Part shown: positions 44,101 to 56,400 of the stretch, one piece after another
How positions within the stretch are numbered: position 1 is the first letter of the stretch
Layout of the letters: every line of letters starts with the position of its first letter
Source: Coffea arabica
Lineage: Eukaryota > Streptophyta > Magnoliopsida > Gentianales > Rubiaceae
Assembly (NCBI RefSeq): GCF_036785885.1
Contig: NC_092312.1
Span: 21,594,001-21,658,000, forward strand
Direction of reading: 5' to 3'
Length of the DNA stretch: 64,000 nucleotides
Made by a program: the position numbers and the translations under genes
The notes under the pieces: model-generated
Told to the model about the DNA's origin: nothing
The model's database searches: none
Seen by the model: only the letters and a program-made list of their open reading frames with translations

Positions 44101-47100
44101 TCCTTCTCTTTCTCTTTGAGGTATTTTCTCCTACCCTCTACTTCATAATTGTAGACTCACAGGAGTCCTTCCACTGTGACAGGTTTGGGAGATTGTGTAC
44201 ACCAAAGACGGATCAGTGAAGGAAGTTTCAAAGGTTATGCAGCTCAAGGGGCATAAGGTCATATTTTTTTGTTAAAGGCTGTGTTTTAGAGCTTTTGTTG
44301 TTTGTTTGCCCGTTGGCCACTTCATCACATTTTTACCTGTCGAAACTGCATGGATAGTTTGACATGGTTAAAATTTCTGAAGCATCAAATGGTTGCATTT
44401 AGGAATTTCACATTTTCACTGTGTCTCTTTGTGCTTATATCTGCATATGGTTTTTGGTTTTCCTTTCTTTTTTGGGGTGGATGTTAAGATGTGGAGAATA
44501 ACATTTTTAGAACCATGAGTTACATTTGAATGGAGTAAGAAATTTAGAAATGGAACTGCATTGTCTAAGACAGATAAGAATGCATTGTCAAATCTTTTTC
44601 CTGTTCCAAGAATATGAGATTCTTTGTGTTATTTTGTCTGGGAACTATGCCTGGTTGTAGATGGATATACTTTTCTATTTTCTATTTAATTATGAATGCA
44701 TCCAATGAAAAACCAAAGGTAAAAAAGAAAAGAAATTACAGCTTGACTAGGATCTTCTTTGAAGGAGCAGTTGAAATTTCTGTACTAGATTAGATGCTAA
44801 ACAATGTCCTGCCGTTTCTATATGAATAACTGTAGAGCAGCTTTGTTAGTATGGTAGTTCGTCTTGATTGTATCAGCAACTGTAATACAGACTTTGTCAT
44901 CTTATCTTTGCTTCTCATTCTTTAACTTTCCATGTGGATGGTTTACAGAGTGCAGTTACATGGCTGTGCTTTGCCCCAAATTCAGAACAAGTCATTACCG
45001 CATCCAAGGATGGTTCAATTAGAGTCTGGAACATCAATGGTATGTTAAGCTTGATTAATTTGAAATTTATCTGTTTTGCAAGTAGGATAGTTAATTTTGG
45101 CACATTGTCCTTTGTGGGATGGTAGCATAGTGACACACTGTGGTTGAATAGATCTTCTACTCATACAACAAAAAAATTGTAAGGAAAGACCACTGCTTGT
45201 TCTGAAGAGCTATAGCTTGATATGGGTGATATTTTCAAGGAGAATGCTCTGATAGTCTGGTGTGTCATTTCACCAGAATTTCTGGGACAGGATATATCCA
45301 GTCTTGTAGCAGAAGATTAAATAATGGGGAAAATGTGTATCAATTCTTGCTGTTTGATTACTGGCATGCTTTCTATCATTCCCAAAAAATCATGGGTTGA
45401 CACTGAAAACAAGAAAGAAACAGAATAAACACAGAAACAAATGTGGTGTACAGTTTTTCCTGTCTATGGATCAGATACAACTGAGAAACCAGAAACACAT
45501 GTTTTGAATTTTAATGGCGATATTACCAGTTAAATGTGCTGAATGTGCCTCCATATGCCTTTTATCTTTTATTCATCTTAGTTTTCTTTTCCCCATCTAG
45601 GTGGCATCACTTGGTATGTTTGTGAGTCATTTTGATTTGGGATTGCATTCACACACGTGCTTGTATTATAAACTAGAGCTGTGAAATGGGCAGCTGAAGA
45701 TTACTAACTTCAGTTCCTGGTGATTGATAATAGCGTTATCAAAAGGAAGCATCTGCAAATGCTTCCTTTTCTTTGGAAAATTTAATTTGCATCTACTTAT
45801 GGAGTCAGTGCACCTAATTAATCATGTATTGAATCATATATATAGCAACTAAAAATTTAAAAAATGAAATTATGTACTGGTGGTTAACTCGGATCTAGTA
45901 AAATTACAGAACTTTTAGCAGTGTAGGAATTGTTGAAATTCTTTTGTCTAACGTTATTCTTTCTTTTGTTGAATGTCAGGCATCCAATAGCAATCCATAT
46001 TGTGGTCAATCATTTTTTTTCTTTTTTTTTTTTGGCCTTTCTATTGAGATCAGTTAGATGAGTTGAACTGATCTAGTTTGTCTGCTCATTTGAAGTTCGA
46101 TATCATCTGGATGAGGACCCAAAAACTTTGAAGGTGTTTCCCATTCCACTTCATGATGCAAACGGCACAACTTTACACTATGACCGTCTGTGTCTCTCTC
46201 CTGATGGGAAGATATTAGCTGCCATTCATGGTTCAACATTGCAGTGGTTATCTGCTGAGTCTGGGCAAGTTTTGGAAACAGCTGAGAGAGCTCATGATGG
46301 TAAGCAAAACTATTGGCACGTCCCTCTGATTCTAGATTCTACTTGGCAAAATAAATTTTAGCTTTTTTTTTATGTAAGTTTAACCATCTGCGACCTTGTC
46401 ATTTTTTTAAATTTTTCTTTTCGTCTTTTTCAGCTGACAGAATCAATTATGTTGGTGTTCTGATAATTTAAACTAAGCCAGTGAACATGTGCATTGTATA
46501 TAGATGAAGCACTTGGGATTCTATATAATTCAACTCACTAGTCATCAGTACATTAAGAAACATGTAAAATATGTCGGCTACTCCCTCCTATTGCCTTTTA
46601 GACCTACGTTTTATTCTATTTTAGTTTGCAAATGCTGTCGATTGTCTTGTCACTTTGATTAGTGACTCAAGGTTTATAGCATGGCAAAAATTGGGAAATG
46701 TGGTTGTCATTCTTGGCTAGTTGGCTACAAGAAGAGGCTATAAGGGCATTCTTGGCAATTATCATGTGAAAAGTGTCCTATTAATGTGCTGAAGTTGTAG
46801 GTTTTTAATTTTGAGCTCTTATGTTCCAAAATCAACTGTATCATTTATCATGCAGGTGATATCACGGACATGGCATGGTCCCCTACCCCCATTCAAAGTG
46901 GTAAGTTTCTCTCTGGTTATGAATGTTTCTTATCTGTTACATATTTTATTGCTTTTTTTCTTGTTTTCTTTTTTGTCCTCCTAAAACTTGGGACAGGTTT
47001 TAAGAACTTGTGTATAAAGCATTTAGTTGACTGATTACACTAGTAATTTCTTCTCTTTACAGCTAATTTCACATCCCAAGTTTCTTGTCTGATTAGCTTT

Positions 47101-47712
47101 GAAATCGTTATTGGTTGGATCTCAGTTTGTACAGCTGCTGGAATCCAACTTGTCTAAAGTTGGGACTTACACCACATATTCTTGTTGTAAAACGGACTTC
47201 TATGATGTTTTATCTTAAGCGTGCAAAGACGCCTTGCCACTGCATTGAGTGCCAAGAACAGCATAGAGTATATTCATGCGCTTCTTGTTTGTCACCAGCA
47301 TCCCAAGACATGCGGAGCTGCATATTTGTGCTGTTTCTCATCAGCCCTCTCTCACTTCCAGTCCCACCTTTTCTTTTGCTGCAATTTTAGGAGCAGCAAC
47401 AAAAATGTAGCTCCACATGTGATGGGATCTCTTTTCCTGAAGCCTCAAAATTGGTTTTTACACCTCTAGTGACTTCTACATCCATCAAGTTCATAGAGGT
47501 GTCAGCCAAGAAAAAACTGAAAGAAACAAGGGCATGAAACTGCTTGTTCTGTCTCTTTTCCTTTGGTCTGCACATTATGTTGATTCTCATGTCTTTAATT
47601 TTTTTCTCGTCTCTGGTTTAAAACAGGAGATAAGAAATTGTCCGTTTTGGCCACAGCCAGCATTGACAAAAAAGTGAAGTTGTGGGTGGCTCCAATGCTT
47701 CATCCATCATGA
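41140..47712 (+). CDS. Membrane-anchored WD40 protein, transducin beta-like 2 type, complete
   Basis: 442 residues in 10 exons: 41140-41364, 41640-41745, 42270-42330, 42463-42758, 42943-43082, 44183-44257, 44949-45039, 46096-46299, 46856-46900, 47627-47712. An N-terminal membrane anchor (about 5-26, VTVAVSLIVGALIAFLIF) is followed by basic RKRK and a K/Q/S-rich linker. A WD40 propeller comes next: LKGHGDAVTGLCFSTDGRNLAT, SCSEGTDITLWHGKTGK, AFTADVKVWEI, KGHKSAVTWLCFAPNSEQVITASKDGSIRVWNI, CLSPDGKILAAIHGSTLQWL and TASIDKKVKLWVAP. The layout matches transducin beta-like protein 2, an ER-membrane WD40 protein (in mammals linked to the PERK stress pathway); the plant role is not established. The start at 41140 places the anchor at the very N-terminus. 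Confidence 0.9.
42339..42389. repeat. Three 17-bp tandem copies in WD40 gene intron 3
   Basis: The unit CTTTAGTTGCCCTTAAT is repeated three times with one or two changes, beginning 8 bp after the exon 3 donor. The intron is only 132 bp, so the repeat makes up over a third of it. Confidence 0.8.
43694..43851. repeat. Exact 31-bp direct repeat in WD40 gene intron 5
   Basis: AAAAACGTATGGGTAGCTGG and the following 11 bases occur at 43694-43724 and again unchanged at 43821-43851. A partial third piece (GAAACGTATGGGT) lies at 43721. This is a recent local duplication of unclear origin. Confidence 0.75.
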
Positions 47713-48040
47713 GAAATTCTGCAGGTGTTCTGCTGATAGACGGGGTCCATGGAAGTGCTTCAGATGGCAATTTTTGAGATGTTGCCTCTCTTCTATTTGG
47801 ACCGAATGCTGCTACAGGCTTGCCTTGGAAATTACAAGTTTACCCGGAAAACCATAGGTGATGCGGAATTTGAGTTCATTGCTGAGGTTTAAAGAGGACT
47901 TTAACTTCTTGTAGCGCTTCCTTCTCACAGAGATTCTCACCATCGACTTTCTTTGCCGTAGAAATTTTACAATACAACTGGAAAGTTTTCATAGTTCATT
48001 TCCTGTTAAGTTGATGTATTGTTAATTTATCATCTGATGT

Positions 48041-48084
48041 AGCGAGAGAGAGAGAGAGAGAGAGAGAGTTTGTGTGTGTGTGTG
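48041..48084. repeat. (GA)n(GT)n microsatellite downstream of the WD40 gene
   Basis: About thirteen GA/AG repeats then TTTGTGTGTGTGTGTG, 330 bp after the WD40 stop, possibly in or near the 3' UTR. Confidence 0.85.
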
Positions 48085-48499
48085 ATGAAAATTTTGAATT
48101 CTAGCAATAATTAGAATATTAAATGCGATGCCAGTTTAATCATGTGAGCCTGATAATTGTGCTTTGATGGTACGTCTTATTACTACGAGTCTAGGTGCAA
48201 TGTTTTACCTTCAAATTTTCATTAATTCAAAATTTAATCTTCCTTGCTTTTTTTTAGTGATATTCCCCTTTATTCTAATTAACCATAGTCAAAGGCTGCA
48301 AATTTCAGCTGTTAAAAGGTGTAGAGAGAAGTACAGGACAGAAGAGACTAGATTGTCAGAATTGAAGACTGACGAGCCAAAGTAAATTTAGTGGGAAGAC
48401 TTTGAACTAAGTGGATGGTGGATACAAATACAATTATAAATTGTTGGGCAAATGGTGGAACTCATTTTATTCGCATTAGCGGAATATCATGGCTCAGTT

Positions 48500-49190
48500 T
48501 GAATTAGCTATTTTCAATAGTGTTCTTCAAAAATTTTACTGTAACTATATATATATAAAAAAAACTTTTATTACAGATGTTTTTGGAGGTAATTTTAGAA
48601 TTTTTTTTTTAGGGATTTTTAAAATATATTTTGAGATATTTTTATAATTTATCACTTTTTTGGATTTTTTTTTAAAAATTTTACACTATTCCCTCCCTCC
48701 TCCTCCCTCTTTCCTCTCTTTCCTCCCCAATCCCCTCCTTTCCCCTCGCCCCCAAACCCCTTTCCCACTTGCAGGTGGTCGTAGCGACTCCAACCACCAC
48801 TCTAGCCACGACCAAGAAGATCGCAACCAGATCTGACCACGATCAAAAAAGTCATCTAGTCACGACCAACAAGGTCGCAATCAATGGAGGGGAGCAGGGG
48901 CAGGGAAAGGGAAGGGAGAAGGAAGGAAGGAGGAGGAAAGACTAAGAAGAAGGAGAGAAGAGGAGGGAGAGTCATGGGTGTGGAGTTGGTGACGGTGGTA
49001 GTGGTGAGTGATAGATGATGGTGGTGGGTAGTGTGTGAAAGAAGAAAGAGGAATTTTTTTTTACTTTTTTAAAGAATTTGAGTTGTTTTGTATTTTTTTG
49101 GATTGTTTTTTAAGTTGTTTTTAGAGTTTATTATTGTAGATGTGAAAAACAAATACAGTTTTTCAAAAATCTATTAAATCCAAATGTTAG
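48500..49190. repeat. AT-armed, purine/pyrimidine-rich repeat element
   Basis: Left arm GTTTGAATTAGCTATTTTCAA...TTACTGTAACTATA and right arm AATACAGTTTTTC...CTATTAAATCCAAATG are roughly inverted. The core is C/T-rich (48680-48770), then contains repeated CACGACCAA/GGTCGCAA blocks, then is G/A- and GGT-rich (48890-49060). Composition and layout match the islands at 11050-11480 and 14600-15763. Confidence 0.5.
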
Positions 49191-49547
49191 TTTACCAATT
49201 TAAGTTATTTGAGTGGGCAAAAGTATACAAGTTGAGTGTCCACATTAAATAAAAATTAACTGAGTGACCAAACGTATACTAGCAGTGACCATTGGAATTT
49301 TTGACCTAAATTTTTTGTACTCCTCAAGTCCGATTTGATATCTAATTGGATACTCAATGTACTTACGCATTTTCGATGGTCAAAGATTACAAATTTTTTA
49401 AGCTTTAAAAAAAAAAAAGAGTTTACGGTCTTAAGAATAAATTCTAGAAAGTAACGTACTCCTTAGTGCATTTTTTGAAAAAACATTGACCATGTAAGTA
49501 AAATAAAGCAAATTAATTATGAAGGCCTAAGCCAGTAAGCCTAAATA

Positions 49548-49567
49548 GAAAAAACATGCTTTAACAA
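49548..49567 (-). terminator. Pol III terminator of the tRNA-Lys gene
   Basis: On the tRNA strand a run of six T follows about 14 bases after the mature 3' end (plus-strand A run at about 49549-49554). T runs of four or more stop RNA polymerase III. Confidence 0.75.
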
Positions 49568-49640
49568 CGCCCACCGTGGGGCTCGAACCCACGACCACAA
49601 GGTTAAGAGCCTTGCGCTCTACCGACTGAGCTAGACGGGC
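49568..49640 (-). tRNA. tRNA-Lys, anticodon CUU
   Basis: 73 nt on the minus strand: acceptor arm GCCCGTC pairing with GGTGGGC, A-box TAGCTCAGTCGGTAGAGC, anticodon loop CTCTTAA with CTT, B-box GGTTCGAGCCC, discriminator G. There is no intron and no encoded CCA, as expected for a nuclear gene. All four arms can pair; no damaging changes seen. Confidence 0.96.
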
Positions 49641-49725
49641 TCTTTGTGTTACGACAGACGAGATATCTTTTTATTTGGTTGGAAGTGTGATTTCAACCTT
49701 GCCTAAAGAACATAAGTTCGGAAAA

Positions 49726-50083
49726 GGGTTAGCTCCACTTTACGCTCTTTAACTATATCTAAATTTCTTGTTAAAAAAAATATATATGAATTTCTACTTT
49801 AGTCCTTAAACTTAAAAATGAAACATTTAAATTCCTAAACTATAAAATTTATTTCACTTAAGTAACATCAATAAAGAAGTGAGACAGATTTTATGTCTAA
49901 GTGAGTATACTTTAGGGACTAAATTGGGACAAACTTTATACTTTAGGGACTAAAATGGACTGATTCTATAGGGACATAAGTAAAACAAAATTTTTAATTT
50001 AGGGATTAAATGTCCCATTTTAAAATTTAGGAATCAAAGTAAAAACTCGGATATAGTTAAAGGGTATAAAGTGGAATTAACCC
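49726..50083. mobile_element. MULE-type MITE with 9-bp target duplication
   Basis: 358 bp. The left arm GGGTTAGCTCCACTTTACGC and the right arm (read in reverse) GGGTTAATTCCACTTTATAC pair over about 30 bp, and further internal blocks also pair. It is flanked by TTCGGAAAA (49717-49725) and TTCGAAAAA (50084-50092), a 9-bp duplication with one mismatch, the Mutator size. No coding capacity. Confidence 0.75.
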
Positions 50084-50092
50084 TTCGAAAAA

Positions 50093-50679
50093 GTACGTAC
50101 ATAACTTTATAATGAACAATCTTTGATACCAATAAAATTGCAGAGCTAAAATCAAAAGCTGATATACATACGATTTTCAAGAATCATTGATGCTACTCCA
50201 AGGCCAAAACTTTTTAATTGATTCTGATGTTGGATTCTGATGTTTACTACTTGAGACTTTACTAAAATAATTTTTTTTTTTTTTAGAAATTATGTTTTGA
50301 TGGGTATTAAGCTGCATTCCACTTTCAGGTTTAAATCTAAAAAGGGGATGTAACTGGTTATCCTATGGCGTCGTACTGGAAAAGCGAGATTCAAGAAAAA
50401 AGAATCAACACAAGCTTGATCCATGAATTTGACCACCCCGCAGCAAACAAGAACAAAGAATCTGAAATCCAAAGATATCACAGCTGCAGTACAATGATTA
50501 TGCTAGCAAAGCTGGCTTTAGCATAATTGAGAAATGAGAATTTCTTCTTCTGCTTTTATCCTCTGTCCTTGGGTTGGAAGAAAACCAACCACCAACCAAC
50601 TTGAGTCACGGAGATGAAACAACCAATGTTATATGGCAACACTTTCCTTCAGTGCTTAGACAGCAAGATAAGGTAAATT
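50093..50679. other. 3' flank of the reductase gene
   Basis: The part near 50680 is probably the reductase 3' UTR (minus strand). The rest is AT-rich spacer with no supported gene. Confidence 0.45.
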
Positions 50680-52659
50680 TTACAGAAAACCCTTCTGCTT
50701 GCAACATTGGATTGCGGCATCAAACATGCCTTCTATGCCATATTTGTATTCAAAACCAGTGTCCAAGAGTTTCTTTGATGAAACACCACCATATTTGAAT
50801 CCTGTCATGTCCCTCAAGGAACTGAAAGATCAAGTTGACTTCAGCTGGATTTCATCATACCAATGTGTGTGCAGTGAAGAACATTAAAAGGACTTACAAC
50901 CAGCAAAGATGACTGACTTACTCAGCACTTGGTATTGGATACTCTGGGTATCGAGCTGACAGACATTCGGCCAACTTGTCAATGGTAATCTCAACAGCAG
51001 AACAAATATACCTCCCTTTGGCATCAGGGTACTCGAAGAGAAAGATGTGTGCCCTGGCCAAATCATCAGTGTGCACGAATGGTGTACTCAACAGATGCTT
51101 GTACTCATCTTGGTAACCTGCAAAATCACAGATTAAAAGGGGATTACAAGTAAAATCTTATTGATCAGGATCTTGTCGAGACTTCAAACTTGTCTTCGCT
51201 TGTTCAAAGCTAATGCAGATGTAAACAGGGCAAATAAATTAGAAACGTTCTTCACTAGGGCGTTAGTCATATGCGTTTACATGGTTGCTCCTCGCAAATT
51301 CCAGCGTAGCGTGCAAAGGCTAATAGTGCAATCCAAGCGCTGTCTATAGTTTTGTCAGTAATATAGACTGAATGGCCCCTTCCTCATAAGCTTTTCCTGA
51401 TGCCTCGCAGTTTCAAAGAATAGCAACACAAAGAAATGAGTCATGCTATTATACTACTGAAAAGGAAAAGCTTACCAAAGATCATCACCATCGACATGCG
51501 CACGGAGCCAGGCAGAAAAGGGCACACAAAGGGGCCGTGTATCCAAGTAGGAATTACGCTGACAAGATCAAGACCATGTTTCTCTGCAAATTCTAAGGCA
51601 GCCTTTTCTGTTAAGATCTTGGTAATCGCATAAGTGGACATCCCATGATCTCCAAAGTTCCTCCTAACATGATCTACATCACTCCAGATGCTCTCATCCA
51701 TTATGTCTAGGCCCTTATCATTGAAAGTGACGGTGGATGCACTGGAAGTATACACGACTCGTTTTACTGTCTTTGAATTGAGGCATGCCTGTAGAATTCC
51801 AATTGTTCCACTGACAGATTTCTTGATCTTTGATTCCTCAGTTTCTTTGCTCTCAATGTCTATTGGATGAGCAACATGAAACACTCCCACGCATCCTTCA
51901 ATTGCTGCATTAAAGCTATCTGGCTTATCCAGATCCGCACTGAAGATCTGCAGTCTTCCTGATGCACCGGGCAGGTCTGTGAGGTAGTCAATGTTTCTCT
52001 TGCGCTCTGACAGTGAACTTCCAAGTGTCATATTTTTGTAAATTTTGGAAAAAAATATTCCAATCGCAATGAACTTTTCTTCCATCTAATAGAGATTGGA
52101 AAAGCTTCAATTTCTTTTTTCGATGTTCAATTTACAGTGACTGACAACTGCATATTAATGATACTTAATTGATACAAAATCAGTGTGCATGTAAAAAGCT
52201 GACGGTACTAAATTGTATGCCAGAAAAGTACACACTGCAGCTTTCCCTTGAAAGCTCCATCATCTCATAAACAAACGTCCTTCCAATACACAGACAAAGA
52301 TTTTCTTATTCAAATAAAAACTAGGGCCAGCTCGTGAATTCAAATAGAGTAATTTAATCAACACTAGCACATGCTTTGCAAACTCCACCTTAGTCAGAAA
52401 AGCAAGAAAAAGAAAAATAGTCATCTTAGTTTAAGATCAATAGAATAGACAGCCCAAATAAAAAAGAACTTGTCAGATATTCAGCAGTCATTTTAATACA
52501 AACTGAATTGGCAATCAGAACCTAACCTGAAGAGGACCTAATTGTAGTGTTGACAGAATAACCACCTTCAAGAAGCCTTTTGATCAACCATGATGCAAAA
52601 AATCCAGTTCCACCTGTTACACACACCCTTCCCTTCTCTATCTCCTTGTTCTCTTCCAT
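50680..52659 (-). CDS. NADPH-dependent reductase, DFR/vestitone-reductase-like (SDR108E), complete
   Basis: 333 residues in 4 exons: 52659-52527, 52006-51476, 51117-50922, 50821-50680. Extended short-chain dehydrogenase: cofactor-binding [11 protein letters not shown] (15-25; the third glycine of TGxxGxxG is alanine, as in several plant members), NTTIR for NADPH preference, [18 protein letters not shown], the YTSSAS serine near 132-133, and the catalytic YAITK pair Y170/K174. The C-terminal half ([40 protein letters not shown]) follows legume vestitone reductase closely. Family members reduce carbonyls of flavonoids or other phenolics; the substrate cannot be read from sequence. Most family genes have more introns; here the usual second to fourth exons are one 531-nt exon. 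Confidence 0.92.
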
Positions 52660-53450
52660 TAATTTCAGTTTGTTTCCCTCTAAAATTCTGGTGCAAGTTT
52701 GCTGGCTATGCAGTTGATCAATAATCTCTTTAACATATCTAGTCTATTGGGGAATGCCCTTGTTTTCAATTGGGCTTCAATTGCTGATGTGGCTGGTTTC
52801 CATTGGTTGATTGGTGGTCGTCCGGCCTGTAGAAATTCTCAATTGATGGTCGTCCAGCCCGTTTGCCAATTGGACGTCTGCCTTTTTGTTTGCTTGGACG
52901 CCTATCAATTGCTTTTGTTTCTTTGTTTGTTGTTTCCTGGAGAGTCTTCCGATAAAATTTGGTCCCACGTTGCCGGCTAAATCGCAATTATTAATTGTTA
53001 TCTTTTAATGTACAATAACCTGAATAATGTCTGTCTTATTTTTATTTTGTTGCCCATCCGTTGTACAATTATCAGTGCTTTCTTTTAGTTGCCGAATAAA
53101 TCACGGCTATTAATTATTATTATTTTATTGTAATTATTGCTTTACCTGTGTTTGTTATTATTAGCTATTAATTAATTATTAATAACTAATTAATCACGCT
53201 TTTTTTATTGACATTTTTTTTCCCAACAAATCGTATTTACTTCATAACTTTTTTGCAATTATTAATGAAATTTTTTTTTTTGTCCAACAAATCTCATTTA
53301 ATTACCTTTTTTCTTTTCAAATTTTGTTAAGAAAATGTCCTCTTTTAGCCAAAATTTAAATTACCAACTTTTTACAATTATTGAACACTTTGTTTTTAAA
53401 GCACAATTAATTATCAATTTTTTGTAATTGATATATATTACCCATTAAAC
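52660..53450. other. Reductase promoter and AT-rich spacer
   Basis: Upstream flank of the minus-strand reductase. ORFs at 52699-52980 (plus) and 52766-52987 (minus) overlap each other and have no family resemblance. The stretch 53000-53430 is very AT-rich with repeated TTAATTATTA. Confidence 0.4.
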
Positions 53451-53453
53451 ACC

Positions 53454-53466
53454 CACGTGGCGCGTG
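53454..53466 (+). promoter_or_regulatory. G-box with adjacent CGCGTG
   Basis: CACGTGGC at 53454-53461 followed at once by CGCGTG. CACGTG is the core for bZIP and bHLH factors in plants, and CACGTGGC is a strong ABRE form. The nearest downstream plus-strand sequence is a pyrimidine-rich, leader-like tract (53510-53590). No confirmed gene follows, so function is unproven. Confidence 0.45.
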
Positions 53467-53499
53467 AAGATTGGCTGGTCCTGATGATGTGGAAATGCT

Positions 53500-56400
53500 T
53501 ATTAACCATATATTGAGGGTTTTTTCTTTCCTCTGGTAAACCGACGGCAGCTTCTCTTCTTTCTTCTTTCTCTGTCTTTCAAAACATAGCAGCATCAATC
53601 GATGTCAAGAGCTTTTCTTTGCTTTTGTCCTCTGGACAAAACTCCATTCTTTTTATGAGACCCAGAGGTCTCCCCTCAATTTCTGGCATTTGATTGTACT
53701 TGGAAGAGATTGTAATCTCAATTGGAGGGTCCGGATTTTTCCTTCTGCAGAGTGGCTGCTTAGGATTTGATGGACGATGGGCTCGAGACAGAAAAGGGCT
53801 GGTAATCTTCTTCCCCTTCCACTCCCGGTTTCTCCCTCTTGTTCTTCTTCATCTTCCTCCCTCCCTCGAGTAGTTAGGGCTAATTTTTTCTGTTTTCCTA
53901 TCATTTTCCTGATATTTCTATTTCATTGGTTAAAAGCAGCAAATCTTTTTTTTTTCTCTCATTTCTGTCGTGTCTTTTTGTGAAACAGTAAGGACGGGGA
54001 AGGTCAATATTTCATCTCCACTATCTGATGTGAATTTCTAGAATGCAGATATATGGTACTTTTCTTCCCCTTTCTTTCCATGATTAATGTCTCTGTTTCA
54101 TTCTGTTTTATCATTGATTTTTAATTTTTAATCAGAAGAAAAACTTTTAATATGGTCTGAGATGATGAATAATTGATGATTAGCTAGCTTTTAGATATTT
54201 ATTTACTTTCTTTTTTGTATCTATTTGGTGATTTATTGTTCCATTTTTCGTTTTTGTCTTGGATTTCTTCTAGAGTTCGGAGGAAAAATGGCCACTTGTG
54301 AAAAACAACTGGTGAGTGAAAATGTAAGTTTGCTGTATCAATCTGATTTAATTTTTCCCTCTTCCACGCCTGGTTTAGGATTTGATGGATGATTTTTTTT
54401 CCATTTTTTTTTGTTCTTTTGGTGCTACTTTTCCAAGTATATTATTGGTTGTTGTTACAGGAAGGAATATGAAAACTTGAAGTTGACATCTCTAAGAAGT
54501 AATTAAAGCTGGTAATATTTATTTGTGTTCTACTATTTATACTATAAACCATAGTCTTTTTCTGTAAATGGTTTCTCTCACCTAATTTAGCCTATTTTTG
54601 TTTATTGAGGTTGTTGTCAGAAAAAGGATAAAGGTAAAAGTGATTGGAAGAATGAGCAAATTTCTTCCAGTGTTTTGTGTTTTGGGTTTTATTGTGTTTG
54701 TCAAAGTAAATTAGATACAGTATCTTTTTCTTCTGTATTTTCTTTTTTTCCCTTGGCTGGCAAACATAATAATGTATCTGTTATATAAACTACTTGGTAT
54801 TCTTCGTAATGTCAAGATTTGGGAAGATGTATGATGAAATCTTTATTTCATAGTCGATTTTTCTGGTTTTGTGGTTTTAACGTGCAAAGTGAAATCATTA
54901 TTATGACTAACTTCCTTGAAGATGTTTTGATCAGTTCATGATTCATGAGATACATAGTTATATGAATTACATGAATGGAGTTTCAAAAGCAAAATCGATT
55001 TAATCTACTATGAAGATACCATCTTTCCTCTTTTAAATTACTAAAAAAACTTGGCTCGATCTTTGACTGGAAAAATTATGTTCAGAAAATAGTATTCCCG
55101 TGCGTCACACAACTGACATTTGATGTTGGACCCAATATTGCATTTTTTTTAAAAAAAAAAAGAAAAATTGGAAAATAATGCATAGGTACTTCTCTAAAAT
55201 TTGCTTCCACATATATGTACAATGTTTTGTTCCCTTTGGGAAAATTTCATCAGTGACATTATTTTTATTGATTGATTTCTGTTGGTAAGACTAGCTTTTA
55301 TACTCTCTCAATAGATTTCTTCTCTTGTTTTTGTTATCGCCATTTTTTTTTTTTGTGGATTCTTCTTTCTTCTAAGCAACTTAAAGGTTCTTTTCTTTAT
55401 ATGAATATGTTATTATTGGGGTACATCTAATCCTAATCCTACTTCTGTAGCAGGAAATGACCATACATTGGGTTTTGTTACTGGTGGGTCTGCTCATGTT
55501 CAAATGCAACTTAGCACCAAAGAGTGTGAGAGTCTGGGATTAACTGGTCTGGCTCTCTGCTTAGATTTGCTGAGTATGTCAAGGACCAAGGTTGTACCTT
55601 TATTATATGAATTTTGTTGATCCTCAGATATTTATGGTTTTTTGTGGATTTTACTTCTGGGTTTTGATGGGTTTTTTGAATTGATTACTTGCTGGTAAGT
55701 ACATGGGTTGTAAAATGGTAATATTTGGGATTCTTGTTTCTGTACTATAGCTGGTTGGTTGTCAAAATTAACGAATAGTGGGAGATAGATGCAATTCTTA
55801 TTGCTTTTAGTTGATTTAAGGTCTGGGTTTTTTTTTTGTTTGGATTTATGAATTGCTTATTTATATGTGAGATGTCAATGGTGATAATTTGGAAGGAGAA
55901 CTTGAAAAAGGCTATGTTTTTATACAAATCAGATCGAGAGACTATGCTTATAACAGTAAATAAGTGTATTTTGACTTTTGTTGTTTTCACTATAATTTTT
56001 TGTGATTAAGTTTTGTCAAAATATGGATGGGTAAATAGTATTTTGGAAGATTTCTCTTTTTTCTTTTTGTGCCTCAGATAGCTTAAGGATAATCGCAGAA
56101 ATCGAAATAAGATCCTCATTGGGATTCTTAAATTATCTCATGCAATTAGTGGCGTTAAATTGTAATCTGTAGAATTCCAAGTAACTAGCCTGGATTATGG
56201 TAATGGTTCAGTTTTGTTGCTCTTGAGGATGTTTTGCACCTGAGCTGACGATGATCAAGGCATGCAAGAACAATAGTTCTACGATCATGATTTCCTAAGT
56301 TACGACTTGTAGTTCTTTATATTTGATGATTAGGACCATACGCATTAAATTGGAATATTCTATTGGCATCCTTTATTGTACCAAATGAAGTACTATCAAG

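Noticed and set aside
47115-47469. ORFs in the last intron of the WD40 gene
   Set aside because: They lie between confirmed exons 9 and 10 with no coding support.
48800-48880. Repeated CACGACCAA/GGTCGCAA blocks considered as a CRISPR-like array
   Set aside because: Units are few, irregular and part of a plant repeat element; no CRISPR would be expected in a plant nuclear genome.
52699-52987. Opposed ORFs upstream of the reductase
   Set aside because: They overlap on opposite strands with no conserved motif; likely chance.
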